DNA of 64,000 nt from AB-137-C09 sp964458185 (GCA_964458185.1 CAYWFG010000004.1:1-64000); one strand, 5' to 3'; positions 9,821 to 18,723 are shown, numbered from the stretch's first letter. Notes: a model not told the origin generated them from the sequence alone. A program made the numbers and translations.

Positions 9821-10186
9821 TTATTTTTCTGGGGCATTGCTGCTCTCATTGGTGGCATCTGTCGCGTCTTCAATCAGGCAACGAATCTCATCAAGTACGC
9901 CTGCTTTTTCGCCCTCCACCTGACCGATGATAAAATTCTCAATCAAACGTGGAAGTAGGTCTGGTTCATCGACTGAACCGCGAGAATAAATAATAAGTCC
10001 GTTTAAAAAACCTTCTAAATGCTCATGCGATAATTTCTCATAGTTCTTATTTTGCGAGCCAGCCATAAATGCTTTCACCTGACTGCTGCTAAACAAAAAT
10101 CCACCCAAGCCAAAAATTTCTTTGATTTCAAAATGCCTTAAAGTGTTGGCAATGGATAATTTTTTTAAAATGTTATTGTTGTTCAT
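9821..10186 (-). CDS. DUF1456 family protein (YehS-like)
   Basis: 121 residues, resembling the DUF1456 family (E. coli YehS). The family pattern is seen in NNNILKKLSIA near the start and in EIFGLGGFLFSSSQVKAFM with the following HEHLEGFLNGLI stretch. It is shorter than YehS, which has two full domain copies, so the second copy seems incomplete. Function is unknown. It ends just before or within the start of rnhA, so the two are probably co-transcribed. No good ribosome binding site is visible before its ATG. Confidence 0.7.
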   Translation of the reverse strand: MNNNNILKKLSIANTLRHFEIKEIFGLGGFLFSSSQVKAFMAGSQNKNYEKLSHEHLEGFLNGLIIYSRGSVDEPDLLPRLIENFIIGQVEGEKAGVLDEIRCLIEDATDATNESSNAPEK

Positions 10187-10291
10187 CGGGCAAGGCTAGG
10201 TGTTGTGATTGTTTCGTCCATAATCGCGTGCGTATTCTTGGCTTTTTATCTTTTGTTGCATCAATCGTATTAGTGCTATATAGTTCGATCC

Positions 10292-10885
10292 ATGAATATA
10301 ACACTAAGTGATTTAGCGCATGTTTCTGCTGGATATTCATTCAGAGAAAAAATCGTCAACGAGCTAGCTGGGGAGGCGCGAGCGATTCAGATGAGGGATG
10401 TCTCAAAAGAAATAGGTATTAACTGGCAGACAGTCGTTTACACAAATGTGCCGTTAAAAAAACTTAGCGGCGATTCTGAAGCATGGCTAAGGGATGGTGA
10501 TATTATATTTACGGCTAGAGGCAACCATAATTACGCCCTTGAAGTAACAGATTGCCCCTCGAAAGTGGTTCTTTCCCCTCATCTTTTTAAGATTCGGGTC
10601 AAAGATACTTCGGTTGTTTCGCCTACATTTCTATCATGGCAAATCAATCAGCGTCCAACGCAAGTCTATATTTCAAAAAACACCGAAGGCTCTGCGATAG
10701 TGGGGATTAGGAGATCAGTTCTTGATCATGCAGCTATACTTTTACCCCCGATCGAAGAGCAATATAAGATCGTAAAAATCATCCGCTGTTGGGAGAATGA
10801 ACGTGATATTCTTAATGCCCTACAAGAAAACCAAAGAAACATAATGAATGCAATCGCACACAACGTATTACAGGGGAATAAATAA
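10292..10885 (+). CDS. hsdS: Single-TRD (half-size) type I specificity subunit
   Basis: 197 residues, about half a normal HsdS (about 400). It has one target-recognition domain (about 1-150, opening with a typical LSDLAHVSAGYSFR and ending in VLDHAAILLPPIEEQ) followed by one coiled-coil conserved segment (KIIRCWENERDILNALQENQ). It overlaps hsdM by one base (TAATG). Half-S subunits are known to act as homodimers that read a palindromic bipartite target; that is the likely mode here. No ribosome binding site is seen at the ATG. There is no sign of the missing second half downstream, so it is a natural short form rather than a frameshift. Confidence 0.85.
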   Translation: MNITLSDLAHVSAGYSFREKIVNELAGEARAIQMRDVSKEIGINWQTVVYTNVPLKKLSGDSEAWLRDGDIIFTARGNHNYALEVTDCPSKVVLSPHLFKIRVKDTSVVSPTFLSWQINQRPTQVYISKNTEGSAIVGIRRSVLDHAAILLPPIEEQYKIVKIIRCWENERDILNALQENQRNIMNAIAHNVLQGNK

Positions 10886-12399
10886 TGCCAAACACACCAA
10901 TCAATCAAGATGACATTAATAAAGCAGTATGGCGCGCTTGCGACATTTTTCGCGGCGTAGTTGCCCCCTCAATTTATAAAGATTATGTGTTAACTATGCT
11001 TTTTCTCAAATACATCTCCGATGTATGGAAAGACCACCACGAGCAGTACGAAGCCGAGTATGGCAAAGAAAAAGAATTGATTGATGAGCTGATGAAAAAC
11101 GAACGCTTTGTACTGCCTGAATCGGCCAGCTTTTATTCATTGTATGAATTGCGTCAAATGGCAAGCATTGGTGAGCGTATCGACAAAGCGTTACATGCTA
11201 TTGAAGAAGCCAATATCGGTAAATTACGTGATGTATTTCAGGATATTAGTTTTAACTCCACCAAGCTTGGCGAAGAAAGTCAGAAAAATGATATTCTACG
11301 TTGTTTGCTCGAGGTTTTTGCAGTCACTGAGTTGGATCTTCGCCCCTCCCGTGTTGGCACTTTAGACATCATTGGCAATGCTTATGAATTTCTGATTAAG
11401 AATTTTGCTGCCACATCAGGCAAAAAAGCGGGTGAATTTTACACGCCACCTGAAGTTTCAACGCTTGTATCACGTTTAGTAAAGCCAAAAGAAGGCGATG
11501 AGATCTGTGATCCCACTTGTGGATCAGGCTCGCTATTAATGAAGTGTGGTGGGCAAGTTCAGAAAAAATTTAATGGTTCTAAACGTTATGCCCTGTATGG
11601 TCAGGAAGCTATTGGCTCCACTTGGGCACTTGCTAAAATGAACATGTTTCTGCATGGCGAAGATAATCATCAAATTGAATGGGGCGACACGCTTCGCAAT
11701 CCCAAACTTCTTGCAGGTGAAGGTAAGCTAAAACACTTTGATGTGATTGTCGCAAATCCTCCATTCAGCCTAGATCAATGGGGGCATGAAGCAGCAAAAG
11801 ATGATCCCTATGGTCGCTTTCGCCGAGGGATTCCGCCAAGAACAAAGGCAGATTATGCCTTTGTGTTGCACATGATTGAAACCATGAAACCAAGATCAGG
11901 GCGTATGGCTGTGGTCGTACCTCATGGTGTACTCTTTCGAGGTGCTGCTGAAGGAAAAATTCGCACCAAGTTGATTGAAGAGAATTTACTGGACACCGTC
12001 ATCGGCTTACCAGAGAAACTGTTTTATGGCACAGGTATTCCAGCAGCTATTCTGATTTTTAAAAAGCACAAAAAAGATAACAATGTACTCTTTATTGATG
12101 CCAGTCGTAAGTACAAGGATGGCAAAAATCAGAACTTTCTTACCGAAGCGAATGTAAGTGAGATCATTGATACCTATAAAGCGCGTGAGTCCATCGACAA
12201 ATATGCTTACCTCGCCAGCTTCGATGCAATCAAAGAAAACGACTTCAACCTAAACATCTCGCGTTATGTCGATACCTTCGAGGAAGAAGAAGAAATTGAT
12301 TTAATGGAAGTAATTAAGGAACGTGAACAACTTAAAGCTAAGTTGGCTGGTTTGGAAACGGAGATGGCAGGCTATTTGAAGGCGTTGGGGTATGAATGA
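10885..12399 (+). CDS. hsdM: Type I DNA methyltransferase subunit M
   Basis: 504 residues, full length. The N-terminal HsdM_N helical domain (about 10-150) precedes a SAM-dependent N6-adenine methyltransferase domain with motif I DPTCGSGSLLMK (about 210) and motif IV ANPPFSL (about 290). A coiled C-terminal tail (EEEEEIDLMEVIKEREQLKAKL) probably contacts HsdS. With the half-S it can form a sequence-specific methyltransferase. No hsdR lies within 10 kb on either side; the next gene is aconitase. The gene order S-M and the lack of R suggest an orphan or decayed restriction system. Confidence 0.94.
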   Translation: MPNTPINQDDINKAVWRACDIFRGVVAPSIYKDYVLTMLFLKYISDVWKDHHEQYEAEYGKEKELIDELMKNERFVLPESASFYSLYELRQMASIGERIDKALHAIEEANIGKLRDVFQDISFNSTKLGEESQKNDILRCLLEVFAVTELDLRPSRVGTLDIIGNAYEFLIKNFAATSGKKAGEFYTPPEVSTLVSRLVKPKEGDEICDPTCGSGSLLMKCGGQVQKKFNGSKRYALYGQEAIGSTWALAKMNMFLHGEDNHQIEWGDTLRNPKLLAGEGKLKHFDVIVANPPFSLDQWGHEAAKDDPYGRFRRGIPPRTKADYAFVLHMIETMKPRSGRMAVVVPHGVLFRGAAEGKIRTKLIEENLLDTVIGLPEKLFYGTGIPAAILIFKKHKKDNNVLFIDASRKYKDGKNQNFLTEANVSEIIDTYKARESIDKYAYLASFDAIKENDFNLNISRYVDTFEEEEEIDLMEVIKEREQLKAKLAGLETEMAGYLKALGYE

Positions 12400-12795
12400 G
12401 TGTCTACCCATCATCGATTTAGGCTTCCCTTTTAATACGGGATAGCAATAAAATTAAGGAGTTACAGCATGTTAAAAAATCACCAGCAATGAACGAAAAA
12501 ATATAGAAGAACGTGACTGCCTATATCAAAAAATTCTTAAAAAGGCTACAGGGTTGCTCAAATAAGTGTTGCGAATAGATGCCGCATTATTGACTCAACC
12601 CATAAAAAAATGCATGTAGCGTAGCATAAATAACAAGGACGGAAAAGACCCTTATTTGGCTTAGCTGGCTAACTGTACTGCTGATTAGCCCTTCAAACTT
12701 TTTATCGCACCTGCTTATACCTTTTCATTCGTCCATGAAATGATTACCGTTGCCCTTCTACTTTTCTATATTTTTCTACCATCAGGAGATTCACC
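12400..12795. other. Non-coding gap with a coding-like relic
   Basis: 396 bases between hsdM and acnA. At 12447-12467 it has a 21-base sequence (AATAAAATTAAGGAGTTACA...) that recurs with two changes at 26659-26679 next to a transposase relic. A short open stretch at about 12479-12565 encodes ITSNERKNIEERDCLYQKI and eight more residues before a stop, coding-like but without a start; I do not recognise it. A 6-bp hairpin GGCTAA/TTAGCC lies at 12667-12690. This looks like scar tissue from lost DNA, possibly where hsdR or a mobile element once was. Confidence 0.5.
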
Positions 12796-15444
12796 TTGAA
12801 TAACAGTTTTGATGCGCGCAGTACCCTACATGTTGGCGAGCAATCGTTTGATTATTACCGCTTGGATGCCGTAGGTGATGTGCAGCGATTACCTTTTTCG
12901 ATGAAAATCCTGTTGGAAAATATGCTTCGCCGTGAAGATGGCGAGACCGTAACGGCGGATGATGTACTCGCCGTGGCGCGCTGGGATGCTGCCGCAGAAC
13001 CGACTACCGAAATAGCCTACATGCCAGCGCGTGTATTGATGCAAGATTTTACAGGTGTGCCTGCGGTGGTTGATTTTGCAGCCATGCGTGATGCCGTGGT
13101 TGCCCTTGGTGGCGATGCAAAATCTATTAACCCTTTGGTGCCAGCAGAATTGGTGATTGATCATTCGGTGCAAGTCGATGTAGCTGGCAGCCACGATGCT
13201 TTTGCGCGCAATGCGGCGTTAGAGTTTTCTCGCAATGAAGAACGCTATTCCTTTTTAAAATGGGGGCAGGGTGCGTTTGATAATTTCAAGGTTGTGCCGC
13301 CTGATACAGGGATCGTTCATCAAGTAAACCTTGAGTTTTTGGCGCGGACGGTGTTTGTTGACGATGCAGGCGTAGCCTACCCCGACACCTTGGTGGGGAC
13401 TGATTCACATACCACCATGGTCAACGCCCTTGGTGTGTTGGGTTGGGGTGTGGGTGGCATTGAGGCAGAAGCAGCCATGCTGGGGCAACCTATTTCGATG
13501 TTGATTCCGCGTGTGGTTGGTGTTGAACTGACAGGGCAGTTACCCGAAGGCACAACGGCCACCGATTTGGTATTGACTATTGTTGAAATGTTGCGTGCGC
13601 ATGGCGTGGTGGGTAAGTTTGTCGAGTTTTACGGCGAAGGTTTGTGCCACTTGCCGCTTGCCGATCGTGCCACCATTGCCAACATGGCACCTGAATACGG
13701 TGCAACCTGTGGTATTTTCCCCATTGATGATGAAACCTTGAACTATTTGCGTTTAACAGGGCGCGGTGATGATGTCCCCTTGGTGGAAGCCTACGCCAAA
13801 GCGCAAGGCATGTTCCGCGATGAAAGCCAAGCAACCGATTATAGCGAACGGCTATCGTTGGATATTTCATCCATTGTCGCATCGTTGGCAGGGCCAAAAC
13901 GCCCTCAAGACCGTGTGCCACTGAAAGAATCAAAAACACGTTTCAACACTGCCTGTGATACCATAAAGGCTGAAGCAGGTTTAAACAGTCATGCCGTAGA
14001 TTGCACCATCAAAGGGCAAGCAGCCCGCATGGACAATGGCGCAGTGGTGATTGCTGCGATCACCTCTTGCACCAACACCTCCAACCCATCGGTATTGATT
14101 GCGGCAGGACTCGTCGCACAAAAAGCCGAAAAACTGGGCATCAGCGTTCAACCGTGGGTAAAAACATCGTTAGGCCCTGGCTCCAAAGCCGTTACCGAGT
14201 ATTTAACCCAAGCAGGGCTGATGCCTGCGTTGGAATCGTTGGGCTTTCATGTGGTGGGCTATGGTTGCACCACATGCATTGGCAATTCAGGGCCGTTGCT
14301 GCCTGAAGTCTCTGCGGCTATTGCCGAGGGTGATTTGGCAGTCTGTTCGGTATTATCGGGCAACCGCAACTTTGAAGGTCGCGTGCATGCCGAAGTGCGC
14401 ATGAATTACCTTGCCAGCCCGCCCTTGGTGGTGGCTTATGCCTTGGCAGGTACGATGAATATTGATCTTTACAACGATCCCTTGGGTGAGGGCGTTGATG
14501 GTGCAGTCTATTTAAAAGATATTTGGCCAAGCCAAGCGGAGGTAACAACGACCCTACAAGCCTGTGTCACATCGGCACAATTTGACCGTGCATACCAAGG
14601 GGTTTTTGATGGCGATGCCCATTGGCAAGCATTGAATGCCCCCACAGGTGAGCGTTTTGCTTGGGCAAATGATTCGACTTACATTCAAAACCCACCGTAT
14701 TTTCACAAGATGAGCAAAAACGCCCCCGAGAGAGCCTCTGTTATTACAGGTGCGCGGGTGTTGGCAATGCTGGGTGATTCCGTCACCACCGATCATATCT
14801 CGCCTGCGGGCGCAATCAAGGCAGATTCTCCTGCGGGTAAGTATTTGAGTGACCATGGGGTCGCGACTAGCGATTTTAACTCCTATGGCTCACGCCGAGG
14901 CAACCATGAAGTCATGATGCGCGGCACGTTTGCCAATATCCGTTTACGCAACTTATTAGCACCAGGTACAGAAGGCGGGGTCACGATTCACCAAGGTACG
15001 GGTGAGTTGATGAGCATTTATGATGCTGCCATGCGCTACAAAGCGGCATACACGCCGTCGTTAATTTTAGCAGGTAAAGAATACGGTTCAGGTTCGTCAC
15101 GCGATTGGGCAGGCAAAGGCCCTCGTTTGTTGGGTGTGACAGTGGTGATTGCCGAATCTTACGAACGCATTCACCGTTCAAACTTGGTCGGCATGGGCAT
15201 TTTGCCGTTGCAGTTTTTGGCTGGCGATACCCCCACCACCTTGAGGTTAACAGGCACAGAAATATTTGATATCTCAGCCGTTGATTTAACCACTTGCGAC
15301 ACCACCTTAATTACTGCCACAGATGAGGAAGGTAATAGTTTGATATTTAAGGTAAAAGTGCGTATTGATACGCCGAAAGAAGCAGATTATTACCGTCACG
15401 GTGGTATTTTGCATTACGTGTTGCGGCAGTTGGCGAAGGATTGA
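12796..15444 (+). CDS. acnA: Aconitate hydratase (AcnA type)
   Basis: 882 residues. It interconverts citrate and isocitrate in the TCA cycle. It starts at TTG, supported by AGGAGAT six bases upstream and by alignment of the N-terminus (SFDARSTLHVGEQSFDYYRL) with AcnA/IRP-type aconitases. The 4Fe-4S cysteines are in SCTNTSNP and GCTTCIGNSG. The swivel domain has GSGSSRDWAGKG. Order of domains and length (about 880-900) fit AcnA, not AcnB. It is monocistronic, with a strong hairpin just after the stop. Confidence 0.96.
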   Translation: MNNSFDARSTLHVGEQSFDYYRLDAVGDVQRLPFSMKILLENMLRREDGETVTADDVLAVARWDAAAEPTTEIAYMPARVLMQDFTGVPAVVDFAAMRDAVVALGGDAKSINPLVPAELVIDHSVQVDVAGSHDAFARNAALEFSRNEERYSFLKWGQGAFDNFKVVPPDTGIVHQVNLEFLARTVFVDDAGVAYPDTLVGTDSHTTMVNALGVLGWGVGGIEAEAAMLGQPISMLIPRVVGVELTGQLPEGTTATDLVLTIVEMLRAHGVVGKFVEFYGEGLCHLPLADRATIANMAPEYGATCGIFPIDDETLNYLRLTGRGDDVPLVEAYAKAQGMFRDESQATDYSERLSLDISSIVASLAGPKRPQDRVPLKESKTRFNTACDTIKAEAGLNSHAVDCTIKGQAARMDNGAVVIAAITSCTNTSNPSVLIAAGLVAQKAEKLGISVQPWVKTSLGPGSKAVTEYLTQAGLMPALESLGFHVVGYGCTTCIGNSGPLLPEVSAAIAEGDLAVCSVLSGNRNFEGRVHAEVRMNYLASPPLVVAYALAGTMNIDLYNDPLGEGVDGAVYLKDIWPSQAEVTTTLQACVTSAQFDRAYQGVFDGDAHWQALNAPTGERFAWANDSTYIQNPPYFHKMSKNAPERASVITGARVLAMLGDSVTTDHISPAGAIKADSPAGKYLSDHGVATSDFNSYGSRRGNHEVMMRGTFANIRLRNLLAPGTEGGVTIHQGTGELMSIYDAAMRYKAAYTPSLILAGKEYGSGSSRDWAGKGPRLLGVTVVIAESYERIHRSNLVGMGILPLQFLAGDTPTTLRLTGTEIFDISAVDLTTCDTTLITATDEEGNSLIFKVKVRIDTPKEADYYRHGGILHYVLRQLAKD

Positions 15445-15450
15445 ATGGAT

Positions 15451-15483
15451 GTCTTGGGGCAGATTCTATACCTGCCCCAAGAC
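15451..15483. terminator. Strong hairpin after acnA
   Basis: A perfect 12-bp stem, GTCTTGGGGCAG against CTGCCCCAAGAC, with a 9-base loop, begins 7 bases after the acnA stop. No T-run follows, so it may protect the 3' end or terminate weakly. Confidence 0.6.
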
Positions 15484-15515
15484 CAACTCAATGCAAATAA
15501 TCACATTAAACTGAT

Positions 15516-15680
15516 ATAACTGATGTTACGCAGTTATATTAAAACCTGCCTCTCGTTCCCACGCTCTTGCGTGGGAATGCATATTATGGGTAGGTATATT
15601 ACATATCCGTTCCCACGCAGGAGCATGGGAACGAGGTTTTAGTCATTAATATGATCAACTGCGTAACGTCAGTGATATAA
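15516..15680. repeat. Nested inverted repeats: family A inside family C
   Basis: The outer arms are family C: a perfect palindrome at 15516-15537 (ATAACTG, 8 bases, CAGTTAT) and a diverged inverted copy at 15655-15677. Inside sits a family A pair (15555-15577 and 15609-15633, GTTCCCACGC-type hairpins), flanked by AAAACCT and its complement. The symmetry means the whole 165 bases could fold into one long cruciform with two side hairpins. It ends at the stop codon of the HNPCD-repeat gene and could serve as its terminator. Confidence 0.75.
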
Positions 15681-15950
15681 TTATTTGTGATCTTTAGCAT
15701 CGCATGGATTATGTTTGTGACCATCGCATGGATTATGTTTGTGACCATCGCATGGATTATGCATTTTCTTCATATCGCATGGATTATGCATCTTCTTCAT
15801 ATCGCATGGATTATGCATCTTCTTCATATCGCATGGATTATGCATTTTAGCATCACATGGATTATGATCGCCACTGGCTTGTGCCATTGGTGTCATTGCC
15901 ATTACTGTAAAAACGGCAGCTATTGCCATCTGCGTCATTGTTTTTTTCAT
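15681..15950 (-). CDS. Small exported HNPCD-repeat protein, putative metal binder
   Basis: 89 residues from the ATG at 15950, which has GGAGAG seven bases upstream; longer starts lack this. A Sec signal (MKKTMTQMAIAAVFTVMAMT, cleaving after AQA) precedes a tail made almost wholly of seven HNPCD units separated by AKM, MKKM, GHK or similar. At the DNA level this is a tandem array of 24- and 27-base units. The mature protein, of about 60 residues, has 7 Cys and more than 7 His, so a periplasmic metal- or redox-related role is plausible. I know of no defined function. It is adjacent to, and in the same direction as, the cation-exchanger operon, but 94 bases after it and possibly independent. Confidence 0.8.
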   Translation of the reverse strand: MKKTMTQMAIAAVFTVMAMTPMAQASGDHNPCDAKMHNPCDMKKMHNPCDMKKMHNPCDMKKMHNPCDGHKHNPCDGHKHNPCDAKDHK

Positions 15951-16043
15951 ATTACTCTCTCCATTCATTCGGACTATCAAGTGCATGGTCGCTTGATGGT
16001 GGCAAAGATTACATGTTTATGTCATATAAGCAGGGCGTAATTT

Positions 16044-17054
16044 TTACACGGTAACCACAATTATAGTGATAAAAGCGGCGTAAAAAACACCATTGCTGAC
16101 CAACATAGCAGCCGTTAAACGTGAGGTGTGCTGTAAAAACCACAACCATGCTGCACCTAACAACGCCAATGCAGCGGCAGTGAGGGCATACATTTCAGAG
16201 AAATGCCACGGCATCATCATGATTCCTATGGCTGGGATGATCGTGCCTTGAAAGACCATTGCACCTGTAATATTGCCAAAAGCAAGGGTATCACGTTTGC
16301 GTCTTACCCATAAAATAGAATTAACCTTTTCAGGCAATTCAGTTGCCACAGGCACAATCAATAATGATAAAACCAATGCCGAAATGCTTAATAGCCCTGC
16401 TCCCTCTTCAATACCATGAACAAACAAACGCGCACCCATGACCAAAATAATCAAGGCAAACAATAATTGCAGCACGGCAATGACATTGGCATCGCCCATG
16501 ATGCGGCTTAAATACAAGGGTTCATCAGCTTCTGTGCCATGACCTGATTGCACCAAGTTACTGCTGGCACGAATGGTTTGCATCAGGTAGAAAAAATACG
16601 TGAGTATCAAACTAACAGCAATGAGTAATTGAATATTGCGCCAAGCAGGTGGCATAATACCAGCAATCAAGACCAATGAAAATCCACCAAAGAAGGTCAG
16701 CAAGTCACGCTTTAGCCCTGTTGGTTCTGGTGTGAATGGATGATTCCAACCAAACTTCATGCCCGCAGCCACGCCCATCAAGCAAAGGCTTAATGTTGCC
16801 AACATAAATGGCGCACCAAGAATTGCCCCCATGCCAACGGCATGGTTGATATGTTCGGCAGCACCACCTGCAACTATCGCAACAATCGGAACAATCGTTT
16901 CAGGCATGGCTGTGCCAATCGCTGCAAAAATCGAGCCTGTCACGCCTTCTGAAACCCCCATGCGTTCGCCTAGGCATTCTAGCGCGTTGGTGAACATTTG
17001 CGCGGCAATAAAAACAATCACCAAGGCAAACAGAAGGTTGAGGATAATATCCAT
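16044..17054 (-). CDS. Calcium/cation antiporter (CaCA family) membrane protein
   Basis: 336 residues and about ten hydrophobic segments. Two inverted alpha repeats carry the ion-binding acidic residues: EGVTGSIFAAIGTAMPETIV (about 36-55) and SLLIVPVATELPEKVNSI (about 225-242). This is the fold of Na+/Ca2+ or H+/Ca2+ exchangers. The ion is not predictable from sequence alone. The start ATG overlaps the stop of the upstream gene by one base (TAATG), so it is third in a gmhA / DHS-like / exchanger operon. Confidence 0.85.
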   Translation of the reverse strand: MDIILNLLFALVIVFIAAQMFTNALECLGERMGVSEGVTGSIFAAIGTAMPETIVPIVAIVAGGAAEHINHAVGMGAILGAPFMLATLSLCLMGVAAGMKFGWNHPFTPEPTGLKRDLLTFFGGFSLVLIAGIMPPAWRNIQLLIAVSLILTYFFYLMQTIRASSNLVQSGHGTEADEPLYLSRIMGDANVIAVLQLLFALIILVMGARLFVHGIEEGAGLLSISALVLSLLIVPVATELPEKVNSILWVRRKRDTLAFGNITGAMVFQGTIIPAIGIMMMPWHFSEMYALTAAALALLGAAWLWFLQHTSRLTAAMLVSNGVFYAAFITIIVVTV

Positions 17055-18001
17055 TAAGTATCTCCCAAGGCATCTTGGACTGCGGTAAACAATAATGGTA
17101 GCAATAATTCTTCTGCACCCGATAAAATATAACGATGGCTTGCATCTGCGGTAAGACGGGCAAGCATGGTGTTTGTGGTTTGTGTATCTACACAGGTAGC
17201 CAGCATGACTGCCGTTATGCCTTCTAAGGGGTTGGCAACTTGCCGCGCTAAATCAGCCGCCTGCACCAACACCCGTGGTAACACCATCGAAGAACCAATA
17301 TTGAGAATAACCGCAGGATTTTTTCTACCCAATACTGCAGCAAGCAGTTTGAAGTCAATCATGCCCGTTGCCCCGAGCGATTCACCATGCGAGGTGGGGT
17401 GAATCGCAAAGGCATCCATGCCGATAGCAGGGTGAACAGTGACAGGAATACCTGCACGTTGCGCTGCTGCAATCATGGAATATTGCACAAATTCGGCTTC
17501 AGAATCCAGCAGTGCCAACGCCGTTGCTTGACCAATACCTTGATTTTCTTGTGCGCCAAGATGAATGGCATGGTTGATTAATTGCCCTGCTTCAGCACTA
17601 ACATCAAAGACACCTGTATCTGTCGGTGTTTTTTGACGCAACACGGTATGCCCGCTTAATGCAACTTCAACATCTTGTAGCAATGCATCTCCCGTTAAGG
17701 CAAGTGCTGTAATGCGCCGTTGTTCAATGGCACGCACAATCAATGGACTTAAACCTGCTGAAACGACCTTGCCACCACAAGCCAGCACGACGCCTCGTTG
17801 TTGTTTTAAAGCATCGACCACGGCATCACGCACAGCAAAAAGATCACGTGTTAAGCCCAATTCGGGCAAGCTGCTCAAAAAATCTGCAAAACTGCTATTG
17901 GCGGGGCATAATGTGGCAAAATCAATGTCTTTGGCATCGCATGCACGCGCAGCCAATGGCGTTGGGTTTAATGATTGAAAGGAAAGGGGACGAATACTCA
18001 T
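17054..18001 (-). CDS. Deoxyhypusine-synthase-like family protein
   Basis: 315 residues. The sequence resembles the bacterial proteins annotated as deoxyhypusine synthase family: GLSPLIVRAIEQRRITALAL, then a segment equivalent to HDFEIALIGET (QDVEVALSGHT), VTVHPAIGMDAFAIHPTSHG, and NIGSSMVLPRVLVQA near the C-terminus. Bacteria have no eIF5A to modify, so true DHS activity is unlikely; the substrate is unknown. It overlaps gmhA by 4 bases and the exchanger by 1, so it is tightly coupled to heptose metabolism. Assignment is from remembered family patterns and is moderate. Confidence 0.6.
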   Translation of the reverse strand: MSIRPLSFQSLNPTPLAARACDAKDIDFATLCPANSSFADFLSSLPELGLTRDLFAVRDAVVDALKQQRGVVLACGGKVVSAGLSPLIVRAIEQRRITALALTGDALLQDVEVALSGHTVLRQKTPTDTGVFDVSAEAGQLINHAIHLGAQENQGIGQATALALLDSEAEFVQYSMIAAAQRAGIPVTVHPAIGMDAFAIHPTSHGESLGATGMIDFKLLAAVLGRKNPAVILNIGSSMVLPRVLVQAADLARQVANPLEGITAVMLATCVDTQTTNTMLARLTADASHRYILSGAEELLLPLLFTAVQDALGDT

Positions 18002-18582
18002 GATGTTTCTCCAAACATGGTGTGGTCAATTAAGGTGCATACAATATGCAAGCAGGTGATATGCATTTCTTGAATGCGAGGTGTGGATGCATGGGGAATA
18101 CAAAGATGTACATCAACATTAGCATGTTGGGTTATTTTTCCACCATTAGCGCCTGTAAGTGCAATACAACGCATGCCACTACGGGCAGCAGCGGTGATGG
18201 CTGCCAAGACGTTGGCAGAATTGCCACTGGTAGAAATCGCTAGCAGTACATCACCTGAACGCCCGAGTGCTTCTACTTGGCGAGAATAAATATCAGCAAA
18301 TGAAAAATCATTGGCAATACTGGTAATCACTGAAGCATCATGGGTCATGGCAACGGCAGCCAGCCCAGGGCGATTGATTTCAAATCTGTTGACCAATTCA
18401 CCTGCAAAATGTTGTGCGTCGGCAGCCGATCCACCATTGCCACAGGCTAAAATTTTGCCACCTTGGCGCAGGCTTGCTACCATCAATGCAGCAGCAGCAA
18501 GCAAGGGTTCATCCAGTTCTGCCATACAACGCTGCCGCAAATCCACGCCTTCAAGCATGGCGTTGCGTATCATCTCTTTCAT
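17998..18582 (-). CDS. gmhA: Sedoheptulose-7-phosphate isomerase
   Basis: 194 residues with one SIS domain. It converts sedoheptulose 7-phosphate to D-glycero-manno-heptose 7-phosphate, the first step of LPS inner-core heptose synthesis. Evidence: GNGGSAADAQHFAGELVNRF (about 49-68), the SIS signature DVLLAISTSGNSANVL, and the C-terminal EMHITCLHIVCTLID with metal-binding His/Glu. First gene of a three-gene operon. The next pathway gene found here, gmhB, is 22 kb away. Confidence 0.94.
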   Translation of the reverse strand: MKEMIRNAMLEGVDLRQRCMAELDEPLLAAAALMVASLRQGGKILACGNGGSAADAQHFAGELVNRFEINRPGLAAVAMTHDASVITSIANDFSFADIYSRQVEALGRSGDVLLAISTSGNSANVLAAITAAARSGMRCIALTGANGGKITQHANVDVHLCIPHASTPRIQEMHITCLHIVCTLIDHTMFGETS

Positions 18583-18595
18583 GTTGTTCGTTCCT

Positions 18596-18615
18596 TAACT
18601 GCGTAACGTCAGTTA
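18596..18615. repeat. Family C palindromic repeat
   Basis: A 20-base near-palindrome TAACTG...CAGTTA, in the gap between divergent gmhA and dnaE. Same family as 15516-15537, 15655-15677 and 39947-39968. Confidence 0.8.
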
Positions 18616-18723
18616 TTAATGGGCTCCACTATAGTGAATCATCGGCATTGATTCAATCATGGCAATGTGTTTTTGTTTGCATGCTACATTGCCAATGCAT
18701 GACTGGTGGTTAGTATAACTACC

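Noticed and set aside
10292..10885. A frameshifted full-length hsdS
   Set aside because: The single-domain frame ends with a natural TAATG junction to hsdM, and no second target domain is encoded next to it.
15690..15850. A short array of regularly spaced 24-27 base repeats, like a small CRISPR
   Set aside because: The units are contiguous without unique spacers, are multiples of three, and translate into the HNPCD protein with its own signal peptide and ribosome site.
15687..16040. A plus-strand open frame rich in IAWIM units
   Set aside because: It is the antisense reading of the HNPCD repeats and has no start signal or plausible protein pattern.
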